From contig JAIROC010000447.1 of NCBI GenBank assembly GCA_031257735.1, positions 1-21,784 on the forward strand: a stretch of DNA of 21,784 nucleotides. Direction: 5' to 3'. This DNA is from Bacteroidales bacterium (GTDB lineage: Bacteria; Bacteroidota; Bacteroidia; Bacteroidales; WCHB1-69). Positions 6,413 through 15,146 of the stretch are shown here, in pieces (within the stretch, counting starts at the first letter, position 1; each line of letters starts with the position of its first letter). The notes below the pieces were generated by a model that had not been told where the DNA came from, did not search any database, and saw only the letters and a program-made list of their open reading frames with translations. The position numbers were made by a program, and so were the translations under genes.

Positions 6413-8008
6413 ATGAATATACATTTTAGAAAACGGAGATGGAATTTAACTTTAATTGTTGTTGTCATTATAACATTTCTGCTGATGGTATGGTATTCAA
6501 ATTCTTTAATGGATAAAATAGCCAGAGATGAACGTAATAAAATAGTCATTTGGGCAGATGCCATTCAACGCAGAGCGGAAGTTGTTGCCTTGACCAATGA
6601 CTTTTTCAGAGAAATAGCCGCGGAAGAAGAAAGACATGCAAACCATATTGCAAAGGCGATAGAGAAATTAAGTAATCCGAATACAGATGAAGACCTTTCT
6701 TTTTATGTGGATTATGTCGCCGATAATACGACAATTCCGTGCATATTAGTAGATGAAAAAAATAGAATAACATCAACAAGAAATATAGACAGTAGCGCTC
6801 TTCAACATATTGATACACCCGAAGAATTAGAAAAGATTATTATAAAGGAAAAATACAATAAGATAGCTATCAATTATCATGCAAATAAATATGTCTATTT
6901 GTATTATAAAGAGTCTATTATTTACACACGGTTACGGGAAATGTTTCGAGATATTATACATAATTTCTTTTCGGAGATCACCAATAATGCCCCGTCTTTG
7001 CCTGTCATCGTAACGGATTCGTCACAAAAACATATTTTATTATACAGTAAAATAGACACCTCTCGCATAACGGATCCCGTTTACATGTCCAATCTAATAC
7101 AGACAATGCGTTCGCAAAATGATCCTATACAAATAGCATTCAATGGTCATTCGTATGCGTATGTTTTTTATGAAGAGTCTACAATATTAAAGACGTTACG
7201 GGTTTTTCCTATCATACAAATGTTTTTGACAGCAATATTTATTTTTGTAGCCTATTTATTATTTAGTTTTGCACGTCGTTTGGAGCAAGACCAAATATGG
7301 GTAGGAATGTCAAAGGAAACGGCACATCAATTGGGGACGCCGCTTTCTTCTTTGATGGCATGGATAGAAATATTGGAAACAGAACATGTTAGTCCTGATA
7401 TTGTAAAGGAAATTAATAAAGATGTTGTACGATTAGAAAATATTGCACAAAGATTTTCCAAAATAGGCTCTGTACCCAAGTTGGAAGTGGAAAATATAAA
7501 TTCAGTTACTTGTGAATTTATTACCTATTTCCAAAGTCGGGTATCGTCCGATATTCATTTTAATATAAAAATACCTGAATATCCCCTGAATATCTGTATC
7601 AGTAAACATTTATTTGAATGGGTATTGGAAAATTTATGTAAAAATGCCGTCGATGCTATGGATGGAGTTGGCACGATTACTGTGGAAATTCAAGAAGATA
7701 AACAATGGGTCTATATTGATATATCTGATACAGGTAAAGGTATTGACCCTAATTACCAGAAAACAATATTCGAACCGGGATATACAACAAAAAATAGAGG
7801 TTGGGGATTGGGATTAACCCTTGCCCGCAGAATTATTGATGATTATCATAATGGTAAAATAGAAATAAAATACTCCGCTATAAATAAAGGGAGTACGTTT
7901 AGAATAAAATTAGAAAAATTTAATACTGTTACAAAAAATGAAAAAACACCTTATCGCAATTTTATTTTTAATTGCAAGCAGCATGTTCAGCGCATATTCT
8001 CAAGATAA
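6413..8008 (+). CDS. Membrane sensor histidine kinase
   Basis: A 531-residue kinase. TM1 lies at about residues 12-30, a periplasmic sensor region at about 31-260, and TM2 at about 263-284. The H-box SKETAHQLGTPLSSL has phosphoacceptor His about 305, followed by the HATPase core: N-box ENLCKNAVDAMDG (about 405), D-box DISDTGKGID (about 436) and G-box GWGLGLTLARRIID (about 462). There is no obvious HAMP or PAS domain and no receiver, so the partner regulator must be encoded elsewhere; none lies next to it. The H-box with HQLGTP is typical of a Bacteroidetes kinase subgroup. The frame runs 71 bp into the next gene. Such kinases normally end near FRIKLEK, so the last 24 or so residues look like a read-through tail. 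One extra A in the A run 7914-7918 would give a stop at 7921. A link to the T9SS kinase PorY is possible but not shown. Confidence 0.9.
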   Translation: MNIHFRKRRWNLTLIVVVIITFLLMVWYSNSLMDKIARDERNKIVIWADAIQRRAEVVALTNDFFREIAAEEERHANHIAKAIEKLSNPNTDEDLSFYVDYVADNTTIPCILVDEKNRITSTRNIDSSALQHIDTPEELEKIIIKEKYNKIAINYHANKYVYLYYKESIIYTRLREMFRDIIHNFFSEITNNAPSLPVIVTDSSQKHILLYSKIDTSRITDPVYMSNLIQTMRSQNDPIQIAFNGHSYAYVFYEESTILKTLRVFPIIQMFLTAIFIFVAYLLFSFARRLEQDQIWVGMSKETAHQLGTPLSSLMAWIEILETEHVSPDIVKEINKDVVRLENIAQRFSKIGSVPKLEVENINSVTCEFITYFQSRVSSDIHFNIKIPEYPLNICISKHLFEWVLENLCKNAVDAMDGVGTITVEIQEDKQWVYIDISDTGKGIDPNYQKTIFEPGYTTKNRGWGLGLTLARRIIDDYHNGKIEIKYSAINKGSTFRIKLEKFNTVTKNEKTPYRNFIFNCKQHVQRIFSR

Positions 8009-8990
8009 TAAAGTCGTTGTTGTTTCAAAACAAACTCAACAAGCTGAACATTTGTATAATGACGCTTTGTCGTTATATAATCGGAAAAGTTATGATTCCG
8101 CTACTACTTATTTAAAAACAGCTCTAAAGATGAATGAGAATATAAAAAATGCATATATCTTATTGGCAAATATCCAGCAAGATAAAGGGAAACCTCAAGA
8201 AGCTGTTAAAATATGGCATACCTTTGCAGGTAAAATACAGAATAAAGATAGCGCATATTATATGATTTCGAAAATATATTATGAGATAGAGAAATATGAT
8301 TCAGCCTTGAAATATGCCCAAATGGCAGTCTCTTTAAATACCTCTAACTATAAAACATATTATTTGAAAGGATTGAGCAATTTTTATTTGCAAAACTATG
8401 AACAAGCCATAGAAGATTTGACAAATGCTATCACATTGAAAGAAAACGCTGCCGAATTATATAATGATAGAGGTAACGCCTTTTATAAAGTGAAAAAATA
8501 TGAAGAGGCGATTGAAGATTATAATGAAGCTATTCATATTAATGGAATAGCGCTTTATTATAATAATAAAGGGAATGCCGAGTATGCAATACAAAACTTT
8601 TTTAGGGCTATTGATGATTATTCAATGGCAATTCAATTGGAAAATAATAACTATCAAACCTATATCAACAGAGGTGTTGCAAAATTGGCTTCTGCCGATT
8701 TCGAAGAAGCCTTTGATGATTTTACTAAAAGTATTCAGATCAATGACCAATCTCCAGAAGCATTTAATTACAGAGGAATTGCTTGTTTTCAGTTGAAAAA
8801 GTATCAGGATGCTATTAATGATTTTGATAAGGCGCTTCGATTAAATCCTCGTTATGGAGAGGTTTACATGCATAGAGGAAATGTGTTGGAAATGTTAAGA
8901 AAACCCGACCAAGCATGTGAAAATTGGGCAAAAGCTGTTGAGATGGGTATTGTAAAGGCAGAAGAATATATTAATAACCAATGTAAATAA
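7938..8990 (+). CDS. Exported TPR protein
   Basis: A 350-residue protein with a signal peptide (MKKHLIAILFLIASSMFSAYSQ, cleavage about 22) and about nine tetratricopeptide repeats filling the rest, for example YNDRGNAFYKVKKYEEAIEDY and FNYRGIACFQLKKYQDAINDF. TPR arrays act as protein-binding scaffolds; this one would sit in the periplasm. The start at 7938 is well supported by the signal peptide although it lies inside the 3' end of the kinase frame. It is followed after 9 bp by the OmpA-family gene, so the two are very probably co-transcribed and may work in the same envelope complex. No lipobox Cys is seen. The partner is not predictable from sequence. Confidence 0.88.
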   Translation: MKKHLIAILFLIASSMFSAYSQDNKVVVVSKQTQQAEHLYNDALSLYNRKSYDSATTYLKTALKMNENIKNAYILLANIQQDKGKPQEAVKIWHTFAGKIQNKDSAYYMISKIYYEIEKYDSALKYAQMAVSLNTSNYKTYYLKGLSNFYLQNYEQAIEDLTNAITLKENAAELYNDRGNAFYKVKKYEEAIEDYNEAIHINGIALYYNNKGNAEYAIQNFFRAIDDYSMAIQLENNNYQTYINRGVAKLASADFEEAFDDFTKSIQINDQSPEAFNYRGIACFQLKKYQDAINDFDKALRLNPRYGEVYMHRGNVLEMLRKPDQACENWAKAVEMGIVKAEEYINNQCK

Positions 8991-8999
8991 GAAATAATC

Positions 9000-11105
9000 A
9001 TGAAAAGTATCTTTTTGTTTTTTTTGTTGAGTATGATTTTCGTAATAAACGGAACAGCTCAAAATGTTGAGTTTACTAAGGAAAATTTTTCCGATAAACA
9101 GGAGCTTAAAGCAGCCTTAAAGAATATTCGTTCGGGGGATAAATTATATTCTCGCAAAACGAAAACCACTGTTCAGTATCAACAGGCATTGTCCTTTTAT
9201 AGACAGGCAGAACGCTTGAATAATAATAATGTTTTGTTAAACTTGAAGATGGCAGATTGTTATTACAATACACATGAACCTGTACGTGCCGCTTTTTATG
9301 GAGAAAGAGCTTATCGATTAGATTCAACTTCTTCGTATAAAATATTATTCTTCAAAGCTTACAGTCTGCAATTACAAACTATGTTTGACGAAGCCTTGTT
9401 GTATTACAGAGCATTTGCAGCCTCTGCAGACATTACGCCTTCAGAAGAATTAGACGTGAAACAAAAAATCACTGAATGCGAAAATGGTATAATATTACTG
9501 AAAACAGGAAAAAACTGTTTCATTGATAATTTGGGAACATTCATCAATAGCGCGTATAATGAATATCTTCCTGTCCTTCTGAGAAAGGATACGCTTCTTT
9601 ATTTTGTTTCACGGAGAGAACAGGGAAAAACATTATATGCCATTGATGGTAAATTTAGAGAAAATATTTACAGCTCATATAAAGAAGGCGAAAATTTTAC
9701 CCTCCCTCACATTAATGACAAACTGTCAAAAAAATATGAGGCATTACATACTATTTCAAAAAACGGTCGCTATCGGATACTGTACAATTCCAAGAATGGC
9801 GGTGATTTGTATGAAAGTAAATATAAAACCAAAGGAATGCCCGATGGAGTATGGTTATACTGTAATCCCTGTGTGGAAGAACAAAAAAATGAAAGTGGAA
9901 AAATAATAGGAAAATGGATGAAACCAAAACCGATTAAGGCTGTCAATACGTCATATCATGAAACTTCTGCTGCTTTAAATGCAAGTGGTGATACTTTATA
10001 TTTTAGTTCCGACCGGAAAAAAGGTTTTGGAGAACATGATATTTATATGAGCGTGCGAAATAAAAAAGGAAAATGGACGCGTCCACATAATTTAGGAAGT
10101 ACAGTTAATACAGAAAAAGATGAAATTTCTGTTTCTGTTGATTCGGTAGGAAATATATATATAAGTTCTCATGGACATCAAACCATGGGTGGCTTTGATA
10201 TTTTTAAAACTACATTTGAAAATGGCGCATGGTCGAGACCCGAAAATATAGGTTATCCTGTTAATACTCCATACGACGATATCTACTTTATAATGTCCGA
10301 TGATGAAAAAATAGCTTACTTTTCTTCCAACAGAGATAAAGGACAAGGGGGACAGGATATCTATAGGGTTACTTTCCTTGGCGAACCTAAAATGTTCATC
10401 TATGCAACAGGAAATAACTTGCTTGCTCAACAGTCTGTTTTTAATCGCTATGAAGTACAGTCTATTGAAATAGAAAAAGAAAAGACAACCATTGTACAGG
10501 GAATTGTTATAGACGCTAAAACCAAAGAACCGATATTCTCTACGATAGAATTGTCTGATATACAACAAAGCGAAATGTTGGCAAGTTTTACTTCTGACAG
10601 CATTACAGGAAAATATACATTGATACTTCCTTCTGGAAAAAATTATGGCGTAAGCGTGAAAAAAGAAGGTTATTTATATTATTCTGAAAATTTCAATATC
10701 GCAGACTCAGCAGAATCGCAAACGATTAATCAGGTAATTTCTTTAAATAAGATAGAAGTAAACCAGAAAATTGTTTTGAAGAATATTTTCTTTGATGTAA
10801 ATAAAACGACCTTAAAGCCTGAATCTGCTACTGAAATCGAAAATGTATATAAACTGATGATAGATAATCCGACGTTGGAAATTGAAATTTCAGGACATAC
10901 GGACAATACAGGAGCAGCGGCAACAAATAAAAGATTATCGGAAGGACGAGCATTAGCTGTTGTCAATGCACTTAAAGAAAAAGGAATTGATCCGAGTAGA
11001 ATGAAAAGTATAGGGTATGGCTTTGAAAAACCTGTTGCATCCAATAGAACGGAAAGTGGACGCGCCCAAAACAGAAGAACCGAGTTTAAAATTATAAGGA
11101 AATAA
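9000..11105 (+). CDS. PorE-like multidomain OmpA-family protein (TPR, PD40, CRD, OmpA)
   Basis: A 701-residue protein. The signal peptide (MKSIFLFFLLSMIFVINGTAQ) has no lipobox. TPR-like helices follow at about 30-165, then a PD40/beta-propeller-like region at about 320-460 with repeats such as LYFSSDRKKGFGEHDIYM, YISSHGHQTMGGFDI and YFSSNRDKGQGGQDIY. A carboxypeptidase-regulatory-like domain (about 498-575) and an OmpA C-terminal peptidoglycan-binding domain (about 587-701) complete it. In the last domain D635 and R650 (SGHTDNTG, LSEGRA) match the diaminopimelate-binding pair of OmpA, with the same 15-residue spacing. This domain order is that of PorE (PG1058) of the Porphyromonas gingivalis T9SS, but that protein is a lipoprotein and paralogues with this architecture are common. 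T9SS cargo nearby fits, but the identity is unproven. Probably a tether between an outer-membrane complex and peptidoglycan. Confidence 0.88.
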   Translation: MKSIFLFFLLSMIFVINGTAQNVEFTKENFSDKQELKAALKNIRSGDKLYSRKTKTTVQYQQALSFYRQAERLNNNNVLLNLKMADCYYNTHEPVRAAFYGERAYRLDSTSSYKILFFKAYSLQLQTMFDEALLYYRAFAASADITPSEELDVKQKITECENGIILLKTGKNCFIDNLGTFINSAYNEYLPVLLRKDTLLYFVSRREQGKTLYAIDGKFRENIYSSYKEGENFTLPHINDKLSKKYEALHTISKNGRYRILYNSKNGGDLYESKYKTKGMPDGVWLYCNPCVEEQKNESGKIIGKWMKPKPIKAVNTSYHETSAALNASGDTLYFSSDRKKGFGEHDIYMSVRNKKGKWTRPHNLGSTVNTEKDEISVSVDSVGNIYISSHGHQTMGGFDIFKTTFENGAWSRPENIGYPVNTPYDDIYFIMSDDEKIAYFSSNRDKGQGGQDIYRVTFLGEPKMFIYATGNNLLAQQSVFNRYEVQSIEIEKEKTTIVQGIVIDAKTKEPIFSTIELSDIQQSEMLASFTSDSITGKYTLILPSGKNYGVSVKKEGYLYYSENFNIADSAESQTINQVISLNKIEVNQKIVLKNIFFDVNKTTLKPESATEIENVYKLMIDNPTLEIEISGHTDNTGAAATNKRLSEGRALAVVNALKEKGIDPSRMKSIGYGFEKPVASNRTESGRAQNRRTEFKIIRK

Positions 11106-11143
11106 AGTAAAAAGTCAGGACGCGAAAAAGCAAATTTCATTGT

Positions 11144-11935
11144 CTACAAAAATAGAGACAAATCAGCATGAGATAATATTTCCTTTGTTGATTTATATCC
11201 AAGGGTAAATATTTCTCTGCTTTTTTCGACGTCGAAGATTTCGTAAGTTGCTATGTTTTCAGGTTCTATGAGGATGTCGCAAAGAGCTTTGTCTTGCAGT
11301 ATATTTGCTTTGGACATGAAATGATAAGTTCTTCCGATTATTCCACGAAGGTTTTTATTGTAGTCTTTGGCAACGAAAGGACTTGCATTTATACCGATAA
11401 TATATTGACAATCGTGATAAATTGTTCCGACAGGAAAATTTTTTAAAACACCGCCGTCTACATAATGCACACCGTCAATCACAGTCGGTTTAAACAGTAT
11501 AGGTAAACTGCTGGATGCAATAATAGGGTCAATTAAAATTCCTTTTTCAAAGATAGTTGATTTTCCATGATCAAGGTCTGTGGCGACAATCCTCATAGGG
11601 ATAGATAATTCTTCAAATGTTTTTGCTTTTAGTTTCTTTTGTAGAAACTCTTTAAACAGCTCCATCTGAAAGAGTCCGTCTACAGGAAATTGTATTTTGG
11701 CAAATTGAGAAAATGTTACATCATAAAAGATTTCGCCGATTTCGTCAGGAGTATATCCATCAGAATAAAGAGCGCCAACAATTGCGCCCGCACTTACGCC
11801 TGAAATAATATCAGGTTTTATTCCATATTCTTCCAATGCCTTTAATGCCCCCGCATGAGATAATCCTTTAATGCCTCCCCCACTTAATGCAAGTCCTGTC
11901 TTATACTTAGATCGCTTCTGTTTCAATGTTATCAT
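11144..11935 (-). CDS. Patatin-like phospholipase (RssA/NTE type)
   Basis: A 263-residue cytoplasmic protein without signal peptide. It shows all patatin motifs: the oxyanion loop GGGIKG (19-24), nucleophile elbow GVSAG (Ser48) and the catalytic Asp in DGG (Asp160), plus the conserved ASSSLPILFKP segment (about 140-150). Family members are serine acyl hydrolases acting on phospholipids or lysophospholipids through a Ser-Asp dyad; the substrate here is unknown. It is convergent with the OmpA-family gene (38 bp between stops). A minus-strand TATCTTTG element at 11980-11987 is its likely promoter. Length and motifs are complete. Confidence 0.92.
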   Translation of the reverse strand: MITLKQKRSKYKTGLALSGGGIKGLSHAGALKALEEYGIKPDIISGVSAGAIVGALYSDGYTPDEIGEIFYDVTFSQFAKIQFPVDGLFQMELFKEFLQKKLKAKTFEELSIPMRIVATDLDHGKSTIFEKGILIDPIIASSSLPILFKPTVIDGVHYVDGGVLKNFPVGTIYHDCQYIIGINASPFVAKDYNKNLRGIIGRTYHFMSKANILQDKALCDILIEPENIATYEIFDVEKSREIFTLGYKSTKEILSHADLSLFL

Positions 11936-11979
11936 TACTTATTTTACTTTTGTCAATACAAGATAATTGTTTGTTGCTA

Positions 11980-11987
11980 CAAAGATA
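11980..11987 (-). promoter_or_regulatory. Bacteroidetes -7 promoter element TATCTTTG for the patatin gene
   Basis: The plus strand reads caaagata, so the minus strand carries TATCTTTG (TAnnTTTG), 45 bp upstream of the patatin ATG. No convincing -33 TTTG is visible, because the heptamer array 11996-12023 occupies that position. Confidence 0.5.
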
Positions 11988-11995
11988 ACACTTTA

Positions 11996-12023
11996 ATTGA
12001 AAATTGAAAATTGAAAATTGAAA
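11996..12023. repeat. Heptamer array (attgaaa) x4
   Basis: Four perfect copies of attgaaa, just upstream of the patatin promoter element. The same array in the same orientation follows the metallophosphoesterase gene at 21548-21575. A reverse-complement version (cattttcaattttcaattg) is at about 12313-12331. Confidence 0.85.
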
Positions 12024-12430
12024 ATGAACTGATGAATGATGATGTCCGACTAATGGAGTCATTGCGAGCGTAGCGAAGCACCCGTAAGAGCAGCGTAGCT
12101 AATCCCTGACCATAAACGCATTGATTGTTAGGGATTAGCTCCGCTGCTCTTACGGGTGCTTCAGTTGTGCCTCTTTCGCAATGACGGTGTTGGGGAACTA
12201 TTCATTCTATTCATTCCGCGTTGTCGGACGGGGATTAGCTACGCTGCTCTCCGCTTCACTTCGGGTCTGATTCAGACAAATAACGGCGTTGTTTAGTCAT
12301 CATTGTGCGTTAGCTCATTTTCAATTTTCAATTGTTGAAGTTTTCAATTAATTCAAGTATCCCCATTATTAATGATAAGGCTGCCGTAATTTCATTATAA
12401 ATAGGGATGGCATATAAGGAAGAAAACATC
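12024..12430. other. Repeat-rich intergenic region without a gene
   Basis: No plausible gene. It contains the long hairpin 12058-12185, another gctacgctgctctccgc module at 12237-12266, and inverted attgaaa-type sequence at about 12313-12350. The short gtccgac (12044-12050) and gtcggac (12223-12229) also face each other. The promoter of the next operon is at 12431. Confidence 0.75.
12058..12185. repeat. Composite inverted repeat, arms of about 53-59 bp
   Basis: The left arm 12058-12110 (gtcattgcgag to aatccctgac) pairs with 12127-12185 (gttagggattagct to tcgcaatgac); a bulge of 6 nt in the right arm is the main interruption. The central acccgtaagagcagcg segment is a perfect match. Two dispersed modules, gtcattgcgag and gctacgctgctc, are combined in one palindrome here, whereas at 5455-5531 only the first is present. 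Confidence 0.85.
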
Positions 12431-12438
12431 TACTTTTG
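12431..12438 (+). promoter_or_regulatory. Bacteroidetes -7 promoter element TACTTTTG
   Basis: TACTTTTG followed by CA, 47 bp upstream of the ATG at 12486; likely start of the porin/imelysin/di-haem/CcsBA transcript. Confidence 0.6.
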
Positions 12439-12485
12439 CACGACAGATTTAAATAAGGATTTTATATTTCAAAATTAGATTATAA

Positions 12486-13829
12486 ATGCGTAAGATAATT
12501 GTAGTTTTTTGTTGTTTGTTTTCATGTATTGGGTTGAGTTCGGTGTCGGTTTATGCTCAGAAGAAAGATAGGAGAGTAAAAGACAGTACATCGGTATGGA
12601 CGCATACGGTTAATACGGAAGAAAGTCAGAGAGCAAATGCGAAAAACCATAAACTTCAAATAGGAGGATATGGAGAAATAAGTATGCACCGATTTTTTTA
12701 CAGTGATGATTTTAATCGTTTTCGTTATCCGGATCAATATAAGTCGGCGAAAAGTCGCGGACAATTTGATATGCCTCATGTCGTATTTTTTATTTCCTAC
12801 AATTTTGGGAAAGGATGGAGTGTTTCGTCCGAGATAGAATTTGAACATGGAGGAAGCGGTTCTACGATAGAAATTGAAGAAGAAGAATTTGGAGAATACG
12901 AACAGGAAGTCGAAAAAGGCGGAGAGATAGCCTTAGAACAATTTTGGATACAGAAACGTTTTTTCGACGCTTTGAATCTTCGGATAGGACATATCATAGT
13001 CCCGATTGGCGTAACAAATCAATATCATACTCCGATAGAATTTTTCACGGTACTCCGTCCGGAAGAAGAAAATACAATTCTTCCTTTAACATGGCACGAG
13101 ACAGGCATCAGTCTTTGGGGCGAAGCCGGTAAATGGAAATACAATGTGATGTTTATCGCAGGATTGGATGCAGAACGGTTTAGCGATAAAAATTGGATAA
13201 AGAAAGGTAGTGTTTCCCCTTACGAGTTTAAAATTGCAAATGCTTACGCAGGCGCTTTTCGGGTGGAAAACAATTCTGTAAAAGGTTTGCGGTTGGGATT
13301 AAGCGGATACTATGGGCACAGCGCAAAAAATAGTTTGAAAGCGGATAGATATAAAGATCTTACGGGTGCAGTTGCTATTGGCAGTTTCGACGCAACTTAT
13401 GATGATTATCATCTTATCGCACGGGGAAGCATTACGTATGGACATTTGGGGGATTCGCGAGAAATTTCTGTCATTAATAGAAATTCATCTAAAAATTCGC
13501 CTTCGCCGCGAACAAATATAGCTTCGGAGGCTTTGTGTTATTTTGTTGAGGCGGGTTATGATATTTTTTCATTTATTCCCAAACTTAAGGAACATAAGTT
13601 TTATCTTTTCGGGCATTTCGGCTATTACAATTCCATGTTCGGAACGGAAAAGGAAATCTTGGCGGATGCGCGTTTTGAACGCTATATTGTAACGGGAGGT
13701 ATCAATTATTTTCCGATACCGCAGATTGCAATTAAGGCGGAATTTTCTTCCCGATTATTCAACAGTCCTTATAATACGGAGAATACGGTTTCTTTGGGCG
13801 TTGTGTATGCAGGATTATTTAATAGATAA
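12486..13829 (+). CDS. Outer-membrane beta-barrel (porin-like) protein
   Basis: A 447-residue protein with a signal peptide (MRKIIVVFCCLFSCIGLSSVSVYAQ, cleavage about 24). Alternating amphipathic strands follow: LQIGGYGEISMHRFFYS, WSVSSEIEFEHGG, LNLRIGHIIVPIGVTN, LRLGLSGYYGHS, INYFPIPQIAIKAEFSS, TVSLGVVYAGLF. This resembles phosphate-selective-porin-like or general porin families of Bacteroidetes. An acidic segment (about 128-148, IEEEEFGEYEQEVEKGGE) lies in what is probably a loop and could bind cations. It heads the cluster with imelysin and di-haem oxidoreductase, so a role in metal or haem passage is suggested by position only. Complete at both ends; the specific substrate is unknown. Confidence 0.82.
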   Translation: MRKIIVVFCCLFSCIGLSSVSVYAQKKDRRVKDSTSVWTHTVNTEESQRANAKNHKLQIGGYGEISMHRFFYSDDFNRFRYPDQYKSAKSRGQFDMPHVVFFISYNFGKGWSVSSEIEFEHGGSGSTIEIEEEEFGEYEQEVEKGGEIALEQFWIQKRFFDALNLRIGHIIVPIGVTNQYHTPIEFFTVLRPEEENTILPLTWHETGISLWGEAGKWKYNVMFIAGLDAERFSDKNWIKKGSVSPYEFKIANAYAGAFRVENNSVKGLRLGLSGYYGHSAKNSLKADRYKDLTGAVAIGSFDATYDDYHLIARGSITYGHLGDSREISVINRNSSKNSPSPRTNIASEALCYFVEAGYDIFSFIPKLKEHKFYLFGHFGYYNSMFGTEKEILADARFERYIVTGGINYFPIPQIAIKAEFSSRLFNSPYNTENTVSLGVVYAGLFNR

Positions 13830-13880
13830 TAAAGTAAAGTAAAATAATAATAGTCATTAATAATATAAAATAATAAAGTG

Positions 13881-15041
13881 ATGAGAAGTAAATTTATAAA
13901 AATTGTAGTAGTTTTATGGGCTTGCGTATTGGTGGCAGGTCTACAGTCATGTAAAAAGGATCCCAATCCGGATACACCAACAACTCCGGATACACCAACA
14001 ACAAGTAAGAATACGGAGTTATTGGAAATAATAAAGAATTATACCAATAATACGGTTATCAAAACGTATGAATTATTAGCAGACAAATCTATGGAATTGT
14101 TGGAAGCCTGTAAAACCTTACAGGCGTCGCCAACAGATGCGAATGTACTAGCAGCAACCCAGAAATGGATAGAAGCCCGTAAATATTGGGAAATGTCGGA
14201 AGCATTTCTATACGGTCCTGCCGAATATAACAGTCTAGACCCGCGTATAGATTCGTGGCCCCTTGCCAAAGCATTATTAGATAATTATTTGAATAAAGAT
14301 ATGTCTAATGTAGACGCTGCTTATGTACGGACTTATTATGGCGAGAGTTTGATAGGATTTCATGCCATTGAATATGTAATTTTTGAAGGTGGACAGCCCA
14401 AAGACGTAACCAAAATTACGGCTAATGAACTTATATATTTAGTTGCGGTTGCCGAAGTATTACAGGGAGACTGTATTCGTTTGGAAGCATCATGGTCGGA
14501 GGATATCAGTTCGGCAAAACAGGCAATATTGGATGATGCCGAATTGGAAATATCCGCCAATTTTGGTTGGGAAATGATAAATGCAGGTTCTGCTGGAAGT
14601 CGTTTCAAAACGCCTGTTCATGCTGTTCAAGAAATAGTTGGCGGCTGTCAAACCATTGCCGATGAAGTAGGAAATGAAAAGATTGCTGATCCTTACAAAT
14701 CAAAAAATGTGCTTGATGTAGAATCATGGTACAGTTGGAATTCCTTAATAGACTTTACCGACAATATTTACAGTATACAAAATTCCTATTTGGGAGGTAT
14801 GGAAAACTACAGAACAGGACGTTCTTTATCTGATTATGTAAAAAGTAAAAATCCGCAATTAGATACAGACATTCGCAATGCCATACAAAATGCTATTACC
14901 AAAATTCAGGCAATACCTGCTCCATTTAGAAATCAACTTAATAATGCTGCAAGCGCTCCCGCTATTGAAGAAGCTATGGACGCCTGCAATCATCTGGAAC
15001 AACAACTTTCTTTAATTAATGGTATTGTAATTGCCGAATAA
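13881..15041 (+). CDS. Imelysin-family (M75-like) lipoprotein
   Basis: A 386-residue lipoprotein from the ATG at 13881 (a GTG directly in front at 13878 is possible but unnecessary). The signal peptide ends in a lipobox, VAGLQSC. A Pro/Thr linker containing a duplicated DTPTTP unit leads to an all-helical imelysin-like domain with the signature GxHxxE (GFHAIEYVIFEGG, about residues 158-170). Imelysin-like proteins, including the EfeO M75 domain and the cyanobacterial IrpA, are implicated in iron uptake; the GxHxxE site is thought to bind metal. They are often encoded beside di-haem DUF1111 oxidoreductases, as here. The product is anchored in an envelope membrane. The gap to the upstream porin gene is 51 bp, so they are probably one transcript. 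Confidence 0.92.
   Translation: MRSKFIKIVVVLWACVLVAGLQSCKKDPNPDTPTTPDTPTTSKNTELLEIIKNYTNNTVIKTYELLADKSMELLEACKTLQASPTDANVLAATQKWIEARKYWEMSEAFLYGPAEYNSLDPRIDSWPLAKALLDNYLNKDMSNVDAAYVRTYYGESLIGFHAIEYVIFEGGQPKDVTKITANELIYLVAVAEVLQGDCIRLEASWSEDISSAKQAILDDAELEISANFGWEMINAGSAGSRFKTPVHAVQEIVGGCQTIADEVGNEKIADPYKSKNVLDVESWYSWNSLIDFTDNIYSIQNSYLGGMENYRTGRSLSDYVKSKNPQLDTDIRNAIQNAITKIQAIPAPFRNQLNNAASAPAIEEAMDACNHLEQQLSLINGIVIAE
13962..14005 (+). repeat. 18-bp tandem repeat in the lipoprotein linker
   Basis: The unit ccggatacaccaacaact occurs about twice in a row, encoding the duplicated DTPTTP linker. It can change length in steps of six residues without loss of frame. Confidence 0.65.
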
Positions 15042-15076
15042 TATAATACAATAAAGTAGAAAAATACATGTTATTT

Positions 15077-15106
15077 ATCCACATCAGGAGATTTCCTGGT
15101 GTGGAT
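15077..15106 (+). terminator. Strong hairpin between imelysin and di-haem genes
   Basis: Arms 15077-15089 (atccacatcagga) and 15094-15106 (tcctggtgtggat) form a 13-bp stem with one G-U pair and a 4-nt loop. Weaker outer pairing is possible (aatacatg about 15063 with tgtattt about 15110). It lies 36 bp after the imelysin stop and 40 bp before the next ATG. With no U tract directly after it, it may act as an attenuator or as an RNA-stability/processing element rather than a full terminator. Confidence 0.65.
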
Positions 15107-15146
15107 TCCTGTATTTACAAATAAATAATATTTAAACTATACTTAA

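Noticed and set aside
10092..10568. 158-codon antisense frame inside the OmpA-family gene
   Set aside because: No signal peptide, motif or start context; opposite strand of a clearly conserved domain region.
11106..11143. Terminator between the convergent OmpA-family and patatin genes
   Set aside because: The 38-bp gap shows no convincing stem-loop.
12366..12378. ttattaatgataa upstream of the porin gene as a Fur box
   Set aside because: Only the ends are symmetrical and the match to a Fur consensus is poor in such AT-rich DNA; not enough to call regulation by iron.
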